A stretch of 64,000 nucleotides of DNA from Stentor coeruleus (taxonomy: Eukaryota; Ciliophora; Heterotrichea; Heterotrichida; Stentoridae). The translations under genes were made by a program, and so were the position numbers. Under the pieces are notes generated by a model. It had not been told where the DNA came from. It searched no databases and worked only from the letters and a program-made list of their open reading frames with translations. Of the stretch, positions 9,061 to 19,658 are shown piece after piece (the stretch's first letter is position 1; every line of letters starts with the position of its first letter). Location of the stretch: the NCBI GenBank assembly GCA_001970955.1, contig MPUH01000283.1, forward strand, positions 1 through 64,000. The letters run 5' to 3'.

Positions 9061-10296
9061 TTAAGTATTAACTTTAAACGAAATGACTTCAATTTTTTTC
9101 AAAGTGCAGTTGATTCTCATCAATTCATTGCTACTATTGATAAAATAAATGTGACCTCTTGCAGGAAATGAGCAATATACTGCTAAAGTGCTAATAGGCA
9201 AAGTATTTGGATAGCTTTTAAAATCTCCAAGAGTATTTCCAACATTCTCATAAATGCATTCATTACTTGACACAATCCAATTTTGCATGACATAATTAAA
9301 CTGATTCATCTGTAAACTAAAAACTTTACTATATGAATTGGAAACATGATTATAATGATAAAGCCCATCTAATGATTTTGAAGTCAAAACAATATTGTTT
9401 TTGATTATAGAAGCAGCTCCTTGTACATCATAGTGGTATTGAGAAGGCGGATTTGATATACTTTCCCATTTCAAAGTATTCAAATTAAGCTTATAAGATG
9501 CCTGATTATTGCTCCCTCCGAATAAAAATGCATTCTCATCTTTGCAAATCATTCCACAAAAGCCATAGGAATAGTTTATATTTGGTAATACTTTAATTTT
9601 ATTTGATTTTATATCAATCATATAAGTATTTGCCCCATTGACGATACATTTCGTAAATTTATCAATTTTACATTCAATAAAGCCTGAGTTAATCATTAAA
9701 TCGGATGGAGTATCGTTTTCGTTTTTTAGTAAAAGAGGATTAGAGATACGACTGTTAAGGTTTAGAATGCGGGTATTGTTTTTTGATGAACCTTGAGAAT
9801 ATATTATGATATCTGAACCTAAACTTGGGTCAATATTATAATATTCTGTTAAGCCTTTTTTTAATGCTTCCAAATCTTCAAACACACATTTTTCATCGCA
9901 ATCATAAACATTTTTAAAGCACTCAAAGTCTTGAAAATCGCACTCACTCTCAGATTTAATATTCTTTAAAAGCTTAGAAAATCGAACTTCTAAGTCTTCA
10001 AGGTATTTCATTAAATTCTCGCTTTCATTAAGTAGTTTTTCCACAATAATCTTGGTGTTATCAATAGTCTGAGTTTTTATTGATCTTATTTTTGATATAA
10101 CACATGCAAAATTATCGATAATAGTATTCAATTCAGAATCTTCTGGTTTAAATAAGAGCCCGACTATTTGGTGATTTCCTTTTGACATAAGATGCTCTGA
10201 AGGATGTTTTTTACACATAAATATTGGCTTCCCTTTGCATTCACATAAAAAGGCAACTTCTTTATCACAGGCTGGTTTAAGACACCTTTTAGCCAT
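9061..10296 (-). CDS. B-box-like zinc-finger and kelch-like propeller protein
   Basis: 411 aa. The N terminus (CLKPACDKEVAFLCECKGKPIFMCKKHPSEH) has the Cys/His spacing of a B-box type zinc finger. A helical, probably coiled-coil stretch follows (about residues 60-130), then a C-terminal half with kelch-like blades (FCGMICKDENAFLFGGSNN..YKLNLNTLKWE). This is the layout of TRIM-like proteins without the RING, so it is probably an adaptor. Partner unknown. Only 14 bp separate it from the end of the WD40 gene, so the two transcripts converge and their 3' ends may overlap. Confidence 0.7.
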   Translation of the reverse strand: MAKRCLKPACDKEVAFLCECKGKPIFMCKKHPSEHLMSKGNHQIVGLLFKPEDSELNTIIDNFACVISKIRSIKTQTIDNTKIIVEKLLNESENLMKYLEDLEVRFSKLLKNIKSESECDFQDFECFKNVYDCDEKCVFEDLEALKKGLTEYYNIDPSLGSDIIIYSQGSSKNNTRILNLNSRISNPLLLKNENDTPSDLMINSGFIECKIDKFTKCIVNGANTYMIDIKSNKIKVLPNINYSYGFCGMICKDENAFLFGGSNNQASYKLNLNTLKWESISNPPSQYHYDVQGAASIIKNNIVLTSKSLDGLYHYNHVSNSYSKVFSLQMNQFNYVMQNWIVSSNECIYENVGNTLGDFKSYPNTLPISTLAVYCSFPARGHIYFINSSNELMRINCTLKKIEVISFKVNT

Positions 10297-10539
10297 GAAA
10301 TTATTATTTAATAGTAATCAAATATACAATTTTCTGCTTTAAAGACATAAGCTGATTATCCTATAAAAAATCCACATCAAATAATTCTCATACTCAAATA
10401 CCTTAATTAAAAAAATTTCTTATCCAAACCCAAGCTTAACATCAAAAATTCAATACATCAAACCAAACAAAAATTCTTCATTTTATAAACTATCCATACA
10501 AAAATTATAAATTTGATTTCTATCAAACTAACAAATCCC

Positions 10540-10707
10540 TATCAAATCCATAAATTCTAGAAAACTCTACATAATTTATCCAAACTTATACTAANTATCA
10601 AATCCATAAATTCTAGAAAACTCTCCAGGATAATCTCCTTAAATGGATTCTAAGTCCATTTAAGTATTATAGAAAACTCTACATAATTTATCCAAACTTA
10701 TACTAAA
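10540..10707. repeat. Direct repeats flanking a single N
   Basis: The stretch ATCAAATCCATAAATTCTAG with its continuation occurs just before and again just after the N at 10595, and the segment TAGAAAACTCTACATAATTT recurs near 10670. Likely an unmerged contig overlap or a misassembled short repeat. Confidence 0.75.
10638..10664. repeat. Perfect inverted repeat, 10-bp stem
   Basis: CTTAAATGGA, a 7-nt loop, then TCCATTTAAG. It lies in the sequence that separates two copies of the flanking direct repeat. Confidence 0.8.
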
Positions 10708-10826
10708 TCATAATTACTCATATCATAATATATACACCTCATACAATAAATCAAAGCAAAATTCATTTCTTTTAAACTATCAAAAACCAAAAAACTAAAA
10801 ATCCTAACTATTTTATATATCCAACC

Positions 10827-12344
10827 CTAAGTATTAATCCTACTATTCACTATTTCCAACCTTCTCATTAATATCTTCGAGCATTTTTCTCTAATTGGAG
10901 CTTCTCCATCAACAACATGTTTCTCATCCACCATCCTAATCCCTTTTCTCTGCCCTTCAACCCAGTCACTATTTTCCTGTACGACCTTCAAACAATGCCC
11001 AATCTTCTCCCTAAAAACCGAATTCTTAACCCCTTTAACATGTTTTTTCAACGTCAAACTCACTGGTAAAAAGCATTCAGGAAAAGCAACCACATTAGAA
11101 ATCGAAGCAAAATGTTCAATTAAACATTCACAGCATTCATCAATTAATTGTTCTCTATACAACTGTGAAGCAAGTTGTTCCTTACTAGTTTTAATAGCCA
11201 CAACAAAACTAAATTCTTTAAGTTTTTTTGTACTTACAGACTTATTAAGTGAAGGGCTAGTGAGTATTTCAATAACATTTGGGGCAATTGAAGGTATATA
11301 ATTTTTCCTTTGATTCTGTAAAGCTATAAGTATTCTTACCAAATGAAGTTTTAAAGGAAAATATTTAGGGATGTTAGTAAGAGATAAGACTCCAGAGACA
11401 ATTTGAATAAGAGGATGAGCTAAAGCGGACATATCTTTATAAGCACTAATACTTTGACCAAGTATCATTAAAGAATTAAGAAATTGCCAATTGTATATGG
11501 TTTTAATACGGTCAATAGATGGGTTTTTCACAACTTGAGCTAAATATATTGATTGTTGTCTTAGAGATGTAAATACTATCTGATACCCAGCACTAAGGTC
11601 AGTGCCTAGAATATCAATAAAGCATTTTCTCATAGTTTCAATATCCACATAATTAATCCAAGTCATAAACTTACTATTTTTCGCATAGTTTAAATATAAA
11701 AGTCTCATGATTTCAACTTTATCATAAAGATTTTTAACCATAATTTTCCTTATAAACCCATAACTTAATAACTTCCCTGTTTTATCCATTTCACCCCAGA
11801 TTTTCACTGAAATTTTCACATAGTTTTTTATATACTCTTCAAAGTACCTTAAATATTTCATCACTTTACCTAAACCTTTGAATATCCCGGCTAATAATTC
11901 ACGATCACGAACTTGTTTTAGTAAGACTAAAGTATTGGATAAAAAACTTCGGAATAGGTTTTTATATGAGGTTTTAAGGGACTCTTTTTGAGATTTGTCT
12001 TTGAAAACTTTGACGAAGATTCTTGGGAAGATTTTTATTGAAGATTTTAGGATGTAATTTAAAGTTTCTGGGCTGTCATAGTCAACTTGGGTCTCTTCGC
12101 TTATATGACAGGCACCTTTGAAAAGTTTTAAGAGCTTTCTGGCAGAGTTTATACTGGATTTAGCTTTTTTCGATGTAGCTCGGGCTTGCTTGATTGTCAA
12201 GATTTTTGTTTGTGGATGAGCGTTTTCGTGGTCGGAGCTCTGTGACCCTTCATCGCTTTGAATTAGATCTTCAGCGTTTTGGTCTTCAATATAATCGGTG
12301 AAGGTGTCCTGGAGGTCCTTTTTCTTTTTTGTATGCTTCACCAT
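10827..12344 (-). CDS. NOC2: Nucleolar complex protein 2 (Noc2/NOC2L)
   Basis: About 505 aa from the ATG at 12344 (MVKHTKKKKDLQD); the frame stays open a little further upstream but only with TTG. The basic and acidic N terminus is followed by the Noc2 domain, with recognisable FPLKLHLVRILIALQ, YIPSIAPNVIEIL, LIDECCECLIEHFASIS, VAFPECFLPVSLTLKK and VQENSDWVEGQRKGI. Noc2 pairs with Noc1 or Noc3 in the nucleolus to carry pre-60S particles through assembly and export. Slightly shorter than animal homologues. Its start region lies about 80 bp downstream of the uL13m stop on the same strand. Confidence 0.88.
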   Translation of the reverse strand: MVKHTKKKKDLQDTFTDYIEDQNAEDLIQSDEGSQSSDHENAHPQTKILTIKQARATSKKAKSSINSARKLLKLFKGACHISEETQVDYDSPETLNYILKSSIKIFPRIFVKVFKDKSQKESLKTSYKNLFRSFLSNTLVLLKQVRDRELLAGIFKGLGKVMKYLRYFEEYIKNYVKISVKIWGEMDKTGKLLSYGFIRKIMVKNLYDKVEIMRLLYLNYAKNSKFMTWINYVDIETMRKCFIDILGTDLSAGYQIVFTSLRQQSIYLAQVVKNPSIDRIKTIYNWQFLNSLMILGQSISAYKDMSALAHPLIQIVSGVLSLTNIPKYFPLKLHLVRILIALQNQRKNYIPSIAPNVIEILTSPSLNKSVSTKKLKEFSFVVAIKTSKEQLASQLYREQLIDECCECLIEHFASISNVVAFPECFLPVSLTLKKHVKGVKNSVFREKIGHCLKVVQENSDWVEGQRKGIRMVDEKHVVDGEAPIREKCSKILMRRLEIVNSRINT

Positions 12345-12421
12345 ATTACATATCAATCTAAATACCTTAAGCTTTCCCAAAGATAATTTCCAATATAATT
12401 TCTCGTGTATTTTTATTTATT

Positions 12422-13369
12422 CTACTTAATCTCAAATTTCTGAGCCCTATGTTCAAAAACTTTATACCTTCTAAGTGTCCTAAAATACTTCGCACTAATT
12501 TTCTTTTCTCTATTATTATACGGCACAGGCCTTGGGTTTCTTTTATGAAATGGTGTTTCTAAATCTTCTGGTTCATATTTCAAATGTTTTAATTCCTCAG
12601 GAATATTTTCCGGGTCTTGTGCCCAAACAATCTTCAACTTCGGGTCCTTAAAATCTTCAACCGCTAAAACCTTATTAGGATCCGGAGCAGATCTCTGAAC
12701 AAACTGAGGGAGAAAGTCGAAATTATGATAAATTTCAGGGAAAACATATAATCTTTTCATATACTTTTCCCTAAGTTTATTTTTCGGAAGCATTCCCCCA
12801 ACAGCTTGTTCAACAACTCTTTTCCAACAAGCTTTAGAAAGTATTTGACGTATATTTAATTCATGTAAATGTCCAGGATAAGTTGTATGATGTCTATATA
12901 TTTTCATTTTCCCTTTTGTCCCTAATAATAAAGGATATTTACCATTGACAACTACAATAAAATCAGCTTGTTCATCTGAGAGTAAATGATCATGAGTATA
13001 ATTAGGTCTATGTTTAGCTTGAATAAGTTGAGCAATTTTAGAAGCCATTCTACCTAAGGTTATAGTGCTAGCATTAAATATATGCCATACTTGTTGATCT
13101 TTAACTATTGCCATATATGATGGTTGTGGTGCTCTAGGTTTTTGTATCCCTGCTAAATTGTAAAAATATTCAGTTGGGATAGGCTCGTAATCCATTTTCA
13201 TACCTGGAGGTAAAGGTGCTTGAGGATCTGGTTTTTCTCCATATGTACTTATTCCATCATCACTATCGTCACTGAAATCAAAATCTCTATGGCCCCAGTA
13301 GGTTTTAATTGGCCGAACACGAGATAGCACCCCAGGACAAAACCTAAAAATCTTGGACAAAAGTGCCAT
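12422..13369 (-). CDS. MRPL13: Mitochondrial ribosomal protein uL13m
   Basis: 315 aa. The first ~25 residues are basic and amphipathic (MALLSKIFRFCPGVLSRVR), as for a mitochondrial targeting peptide. A ~70-residue extension precedes the L13 core: WHIFNASTITLGRMASKIAQ, DFIVVVNGKYPLLLGTKGK, YRHHTTYPGHL and AVGGMLPKNKLREKYMKRL. A long C-terminal extension (about residues 220-315) is typical of ciliate mitoribosomal proteins. uL13m is a large-subunit protein. Its length is about twice the bacterial protein because of both extensions. Confidence 0.93.
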   Translation of the reverse strand: MALLSKIFRFCPGVLSRVRPIKTYWGHRDFDFSDDSDDGISTYGEKPDPQAPLPPGMKMDYEPIPTEYFYNLAGIQKPRAPQPSYMAIVKDQQVWHIFNASTITLGRMASKIAQLIQAKHRPNYTHDHLLSDEQADFIVVVNGKYPLLLGTKGKMKIYRHHTTYPGHLHELNIRQILSKACWKRVVEQAVGGMLPKNKLREKYMKRLYVFPEIYHNFDFLPQFVQRSAPDPNKVLAVEDFKDPKLKIVWAQDPENIPEELKHLKYEPEDLETPFHKRNPRPVPYNNREKKISAKYFRTLRRYKVFEHRAQKFEIK

Positions 13370-14258
13370 TTATTAGAAAATAAGTATGAAAATTTTATCT
13401 GAAAAGTTTTTTTTTTGGAAAGAGGAAGAATTGGCCTTTGTTAATTTAATTTTAAAGGATTTGGATGATTTTGTCGGTTGGAAAGGTGATTATGTGGATT
13501 TTTTTTGAATTTAGTAGATAATGTGCGATTTTGGTATGATAAGATATGGAGAATATATGCTTTTGGGATCATTTTGTGTGGTATTAAATTGTGTGGAGAG
13601 ATATTGAGATGGTTTGTATGGCTTGGGGGATTTTTAGATGTTTTGTATAGAAATTATATATAGTTTTTATTTAATTTTAGAAATTGTGTATAGTTAAGAG
13701 AAAAGATGGGATATTTATAGCTTTGAAAACAGGAAAATTTATTATTATTAAAAACATCTATCAAAACACTTATAAATCCTATCTAAAAAGTGATTATATA
13801 ACACATTCTATCTCCTTTATCATATAAAAATCATAAAGTTCTATAAAATTCTCAATCCAATACCATAATAATAGGCCAGTTTACATAAATTTCTTAATCC
13901 TCCTCCTTTCTTTAAACCCTAAAAATAAATATTTTTTAAAAGTCAATGAAAATATAAAATTCAAACCTAAAGCTTTCAAAAGTCTAACAAAATTTTCCTT
14001 TTAAACCATATTTACTATAATGAGATCATAAACAATCTTTAAGTGTTAAAAAAATCTTCTTCAGCCGTTTTCTTATTTTGTTTTATATATTCAATATTTT
14101 CACTTATATTTAAATTATTACATTATTCATAATGACTTACTAAGTAAACTTTATATAAACTTTACATAATAAAATTCATATAATTTAATGTTGAATCCAT
14201 GGCTAGAAATTTAATACTAAAACCTTAAAGCCTTAAGCTGAAATATATATTAATAAAA
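13370..14258. other. Divergent intergenic region with composition switch
   Basis: No gene seen. From 13370 to about 13735 the + strand is G-rich and C-poor; from there to 14258 it is C-rich and G-poor. The switch lies between two divergent genes, as expected of a bidirectional upstream region. Confidence 0.6.
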
Positions 14259-15593
14259 ATGTATGGTGATCTAATTGTTGCAAAACTAAAGGTAAGGATT
14301 TGGTGGAAGCTCTTTTATCTAGCTCAAGTGATCCTATTTTCCCTTATAATAGTATCAGTAGTTTTAAAAACTTGGGTTTATGCATCCATACAAGGAGAAA
14401 AATTCAAAGGCTCAATAAGTAAAAGTGAACTACATAGTGAGATGTCATATTACTCATTATCTTTGACTTACTGTGATTTAAGTAATCAAGAAAGTGATGA
14501 TTCTGATAAATCACTATGTTTACTATATTCAAATCTATTCAAAGGTTTCTGGTGTTTTGTGATATTAGAAGCTGTATCACTGCTTTCAATTTTTATTTGG
14601 TACTGCGTAATGCGTAGAATTCTATCAAAAGGGAATGCTTTTAAAGTCGGATATGTATTTTGTGGTATCTCCTATGGTAGTCACATATTAGCATGTGTCC
14701 TTTGGTATGGTCAAGTACAAGCTGGTTTTATAAACAAGTGTGAGAATGACACTTTAGATGGAAGTATGCCTAATTTATGCACAAGTTACGGACCTTTAAT
14801 TGCTTTATCAAATTCTGGGCTTTTTACATTGCTAATCATTGGGTATATTCTAGTTGTAAAATCTTCTTATAAAATGCACATTTTGCCGCAGTATCAAATC
14901 GCCCCAAGAACTGAAATATCAACAGTCTCAAAAGATACGATTAATTTAAAAAGAGAAGGTAATGCTGCGATTTCAGTATCAGAATCAACTCCACAAGGAA
15001 CTGCTGAATCAACTTTAGCCTTAGAATTAAAACGTAGAGCTTTTAAAAGAAAAGATGAAATTTCGTTTCCTGATTTTACAGTTCAATCAAATAATGAAAA
15101 CTATTCACTTCAAGAATTTAAAAGAAATGAACTATTAAATGCAGACTCTACACCTAAATCAAATATTGATCTTAGTCCTATTATGGATTCAAAAAGAATG
15201 TTTTCAAGAAGAAAAATTGAATCATCAAATGCTGATTTAACACCAAAATCAAATCCTGAGCTTAGTTCTTTGGCAGATTCAAAAAGAATATTATCAAGAA
15301 GAAAAATTGAATCATCAAATGCTGATTTAACACCTAAATCAAATGTTGAGCTTAGTCCTTTAATTGATTCAAAAAGAATATTATCAAGAAGAATTGAATT
15401 ATCAGTTGCAGATTTTACACCAAAATCAAATGTTGATCTTAGTCCTTTGATAGAAACAAAAAGAATATTATCGAGAAGAAGAAGTACATCATCACTTCCT
15501 GATATAAAAACACGACAGATAGTTACTAAAAAAATTACTGTGAAGAATGTAAAAAGTGCAAAACCTAAGAAAAAAGTTAAGCCTGATGTTTGA
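14259..15593 (+). CDS. Four-TM membrane protein with repeated basic tail
   Basis: 444 aa. Four hydrophobic helices lie in the first ~200 residues (LFYLAQVILFSLIIVSVVL, then FWCFVILEAVSLLSIFIWYC, VGYVFCGISYGSHILACVLW and LFTLLIIGYILVV), with a Cys-containing loop between TM1 and TM2, giving a tetraspan or claudin-like topology. The cytosolic C-terminal half contains four copies of a ~26-residue unit built on ADxTPKSNxxLSPL..SKRILSRRK. Each unit has TPKS and LSP sites that look like phosphosites for proline-directed kinases, and an SRR basic patch. The stop is TGA. I do not recognise the family. A cortical or plasma-membrane scaffold is only a guess. Confidence 0.75.
   Translation: MYGDLIVAKLKVRIWWKLFYLAQVILFSLIIVSVVLKTWVYASIQGEKFKGSISKSELHSEMSYYSLSLTYCDLSNQESDDSDKSLCLLYSNLFKGFWCFVILEAVSLLSIFIWYCVMRRILSKGNAFKVGYVFCGISYGSHILACVLWYGQVQAGFINKCENDTLDGSMPNLCTSYGPLIALSNSGLFTLLIIGYILVVKSSYKMHILPQYQIAPRTEISTVSKDTINLKREGNAAISVSESTPQGTAESTLALELKRRAFKRKDEISFPDFTVQSNNENYSLQEFKRNELLNADSTPKSNIDLSPIMDSKRMFSRRKIESSNADLTPKSNPELSSLADSKRILSRRKIESSNADLTPKSNVELSPLIDSKRILSRRIELSVADFTPKSNVDLSPLIETKRILSRRRSTSSLPDIKTRQIVTKKITVKNVKSAKPKKKVKPDV
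15110..15500 (+). repeat. Four coding tandem repeats of about 26 residues
   Basis: In-frame repeats of 75-84 nt inside the four-TM protein gene. Copies 2 and 3 are nearly identical at the DNA level, showing recent expansion or conversion. Confidence 0.85.
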
Positions 15594-16500
15594 AATGTAT
15601 TTAGAATTTATTAGAAGATTTTATATAAATAATAAAGATTAAATAATAATTTTTATGGTTGGATTTATTTAGGGTAGGATATTGGGTTTAATTTAAGATT
15701 TGAAAATGCGAGACTTTTTACTTTATAAATTATTTTTTGTTGTTTTTATGCATTATTTGTAAAGTAATGCTTTGGCTGAGGGATGATGCTTTTGTAATGA
15801 TACTAATAAAATATTATATATAATAATAATAGACTTATAAGAGAAAAATGTATTTTTTGTATTTGCATAAGTTTGAATGAAATTGAATTTTATGAGAAGA
15901 ATAGTGAAATTCACAATTTTATTTAACTTATTATTTATGGTAAAAATTAATATGGTATTCTATTAGCCTGACATTTTAGATTTCAGCTTTTATATAGCAC
16001 TATATACAAATATCAAATAAAACTATTAAATTGCAGCATTTTTTATTATAACTAAATGCATTTACTAGAAGCAATTTAAAAAAAATTGTATTTTAACATA
16101 ATTGTCAGAGTATTACCAATTTTAAATTATAAAAGTAGTATTGTATTGCCACTAAACTTAGTAGCCAAGCATTTTCAAATAAAACTACACATAAAACATG
16201 ATATTTTAATTCTTGTTAATTTGATAAATTTTTAAAACTTTCTCTAAATTTATAGTAAAATATCTACCCTCTAATGTTATAAAATTATTCTCCCAACTTC
16301 CTATTCCATAAAACTTCACCTTCATTTTAAATTAAAATTACACTTCAAAATCAACAAATTCAAATAAAACCCTATAATAAAAAAACCCACACCCACAATC
16401 CAAAACCTTCAACTTCAAATAAAAATAATATCAAAACCAAAAAAATAAACTTTAAATTTAAACCCAAAAATCTTTATAAACTTTCTAATATTATATAAAT
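15594..16500. other. Intergenic spacer
   Basis: G-rich after the upstream gene, then C-rich before eL31. No gene or RNA seen. Confidence 0.6.
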
Positions 16501-16507
16501 ATAAAAA

Positions 16508-16845
16508 ATGATAAAGAGCTCTCACCTGAGACTGAGGACTACACAATCCACTTACACAAAAGATTGCATCATATCGGTCTAAAATCCCGAGCTCCAAGGT
16601 CAATTTCCATAATCAAAGACTTTGTAAGCCGAGTCATGAAGACTAAAGACGTAAGAATTGGAATTGACCTTAACAATTTCTTATGGTCTAAAGGTATTAA
16701 ACATGTGCCTTATAGAGTAAGAGTCAGATTGAGAAGGAAAAAGAAAGAAGAGGAAAATGCTAAGGAAGAAATGTACACATTGGTCAGATATTTGCCTGTT
16801 GACTCTTTTAAAGGACTTAGACCTGAAAAAGTGAACTCAGAATAG
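16508..16845 (+). CDS. RPL31: 60S ribosomal protein eL31
   Basis: The frame covering most of the span encodes eL31: DYTIHLHKRLHHIGLKSRAP, IGIDLNNFLWSKGIKHVPYR, VRVRLRRKK and MYTLVRYLPVDSFKGL. It is a large-subunit protein near the peptide exit tunnel. The start is unclear. The only nearby ATG (16508) is one base out of frame with the conserved part, there is no GT between it and the conserved region to allow an intron, and the conserved frame has no in-frame ATG after an upstream TAA. One extra A in the AAA after ATGAT would fit an ATG start, so a one-base assembly error is the simplest reading. Confidence 0.9.
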
Positions 16846-17293
16846 TTAGATAAAAAAACAGATTTAGTATAAGGTTAAGGTTTAAAGTATGGAATTTTAT
16901 TAGAAGATTGTGTTAGAAAATACGTATACTAATAAGAGTTTGAGTATAGGATTATTAGAATAGGGTGATAAGATTTTTGATAGAAGGAAATTATGAGGTT
17001 TTAAGTAGATTTTGAATTTGATAAGAAATAAAAGCATACTTTTTTTGGAAGATTTTATGTAAAAGTAATATAAATATACGGATAAGGTTTTTTATATTTA
17101 TATAAACAGAAACAGATAAAAAGTGAATAGGATGGGGAGTAGGGGTTGAAGAAATGCGTGTTAAAATACTTTTTTCCTTAAGAAGTTGATTTTTTTTTGG
17201 GAAAACGGATAAAAGCCAAACCTGATACTTGATTATGATTATTTTTTGTGTTTTTCTCACTTTTTTTCTTTGTACCTGATCAAATTTTCCTGA
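16846..17293. other. Spacer after eL31
   Basis: G-rich, C-poor downstream flank. The open frame on the minus strand here is low complexity with no domain, and I do not accept it. Confidence 0.5.
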
Positions 17294-17572
17294 AATATAA
17301 TTAAATTTAAATCTACTGATATTTCAACAAGCGAAAATATACTAAATCACACAGAAAGCTTTTCCTCAAATACCAAGAGCATAATAACTCTAAAACTAAA
17401 ACAGAATAACAGAAGAAGCACTAGCACTTCAGAATCAGAATCAGATACTTCATCTTCACATAATTCAAATAGGGATTCGAATTTAACAATTTCTTCTTGG
17501 AACTCAAAAATTCACAAAATATCAATAATGGAACCAATGTCACAAAGACAAAGACCTTGCATCATTTCATAA
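17294..17572 (+). CDS. Orphan Ser-rich open frame without ATG
   Basis: 92 codons after an in-frame TGA, with no ATG before residue ~79. The composition is protein-like (STSTSESESDTSSSHNSNR) and ends in PMSQRQRPCIIS. The sequence after the TAA at 17570-17572 turns G-rich and C-poor, the pattern seen after + strand genes here, which supports a genuine 3' end. A 5' exon could be missing, or this is a gene remnant. No family recognised. Confidence 0.25.
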   Translation, partial: NIIKFKSTDISTSENILNHTESFSSNTKSIITLKLKQNNRRSTSTSESESDTSSSHNSNRDSNLTISSWNSKIHKISIMEPMSQRQRPCIIS

Positions 17573-19658
17573 TTCAAACATTAAATAATGTAATTTATCC
17601 TTTGGGTATAGTAAAAAAAAGTTGTGAAAAATATTTTCTATGATAATTAAGTAATTAAGCTCGATAACATGGAAATAATAAGGATAAGGACTTTAATATA
17701 ATATCTATATCTTTTAGTGTTTAAATTAGGAATGAGGAAATGATAATAAAAAGGATTTATGTAAAATAATACCGGAATTATCTCCTAACGCATAGCTTTA
17801 ATATATTAGATAAAAGATAATAAATTTCTGAAAGGAAAATTTTAAAAGTATTTTGAGTTTTGGTTGATTTGGTTATAGGATTTATGTTGGCTTTGATGAT
17901 TTTTGCTTTAATTGTTTGTTTTAAAATAGAATTTAGGATTTTATATTTTTTTTGTTTGGAGCTATAGTTTTTTTTACTAGTATTAAGATGATGTATATAA
18001 AGACTTGGGTTTAAGATTTAGGTTATATATGAGGAATTTTATATTAGGTTTTGCTATTAGAGTATGTTTTCATATAGTTTTCTGATGCTTTTTATTCCAT
18101 TTTCTCACTAATGTCAGTGTATAAAATTTTATCTTTTGTTGTTAATAGGAACTTAAATATATAACTGTGGCTGCTATAAAATTATTATCTGAGGTTACTA
18201 TATTTGAATTAAAAAATCCAGCTAAATGTATTTTTTTTACTAATAAACCAATTTAATATTCATTTTTAGAATTACTAGACCTATTATGTATGATCCATAT
18301 ATAATCTTTGTTGTAGGTGTATTAAAAATTATGTAAGGCTTGTTGATTTTTTTTTGAATATGATTTTAAGGAACTTTTTATATACAAAATGATTTATAGC
18401 TTTAAAGGAAATAAAATACACAAGTTTAATAAGGTTTATTAGTATGAGAAATCTAGCTTTGCTTTGAAAATAATTTTTAGTTAAGAACTGGAGTTTTTGT
18501 ATTTAAAAATAGGATGAAATATATACAAATGATTGTAAAATTAGGTTTTAATTGAAATTTTTATTTTATTTAGAATTATAAGTGAAATTATGCTAATATG
18601 ATTTTACTTAAGGTCTGGCTATGATGGATAACATTTTCATAAACTTAAACTATTTTAAGCTTTATAAAATAGGATTTTATATAAGAAATAAAACTTTGAA
18701 TTATGCTATGAAAAAAACTATTTCGTAAAATTAAATTATTTTGAGCTTTAAGAATATATTCTTTTGCATAAAAAATAAATCTTTTGATTATTTTATGAAC
18801 AAGTCTATTTTTGGTAGAAAATCCAAGAGTCGCCAGGTTGGAAACTGCAAATATCTGAATTTATAATAAAAAGAGGTAAAATAAAGTAACGAAAAACAAA
18901 ATTATATACAATGATCAACCTTTGAAACATAAAAAATATTTTCTTATCTTTTCTTCTAATTTTATATTATCGATTTTCTCATACAAATTTGTTTATTTTA
19001 CAATCAACCTTATCCCAATAGTCTCTAATTCGATAATTTTTCAGCATTTAAATTATATCTAATAAATATATATACTAATATTCTCTATCTAGTTTCTATT
19101 TTACATATTATAATATGAATATTTTTCTAATGCAAACCAATTTTATTTTTTGAATAATACTTAAAACCTTATTCTAAGTTTTTTATATCCAGGGTTTTAG
19201 AGATTTACTAAATGATAAGCTAGTTTTTCAATTATCTCAATAGTAAATATTCTTCACTTGACATTTTAAAATAGTTTCCCATATAAAAAAACTTAGAAAT
19301 AATTTTATTCATATCCTAAGCATCTGAGAATCAGCAAATAGAAGATATTTGAATTAATATATCCATACCATTCTTTATAACCCAATCACCCACAAATTCT
19401 ACCGAATCCTCCCACGCTTTTCATTAAAACATCACAAATTCACATAATTTGACTCAACCCTAAAAATCTTCTTATTAAAATCTCCTACCAAAATATCCTA
19501 AGAAAAAGGGTCAAATACGTCGTTTTAATGTGAATTTAAATTCTCATATCCATTTCACCCAACCATCCAAGTCTAACTTCTACTTTTGCCTGACAAAAAT
19601 TCTAAAGCATCTCCAACCATAACTGCATACAAAAATTTGTATATTTTCTTATAATTAT
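17573..19658. other. Long gene-poor spacer
   Basis: About 2.1 kb. The left two thirds are G/T-rich and the last 750 bp C/A-rich ahead of the channel gene. Near 18640-18800 there are two diverged copies of a ~95-bp unit. No coding region or RNA gene supported. Confidence 0.5.

Larger units (their letters stand above)
10297..10826. other. Intergenic spacer with scaffold join
   Basis: No gene seen. An N at 10595 is flanked by duplicated sequence (see the repeat at 10540-10707), and a 10-bp perfect hairpin lies at 10638-10664. Confidence 0.6.

Noticed and set aside
16991-17260. 89-codon minus-strand frame after eL31
   Set aside because: Hydrophobic low-complexity translation of G/T-rich flank; no domain and wrong composition for a gene here.
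18640-18800. Diverged two-copy repeat in the long spacer
   Set aside because: Similarity is mainly AT-rich low complexity; noted under the spacer only.
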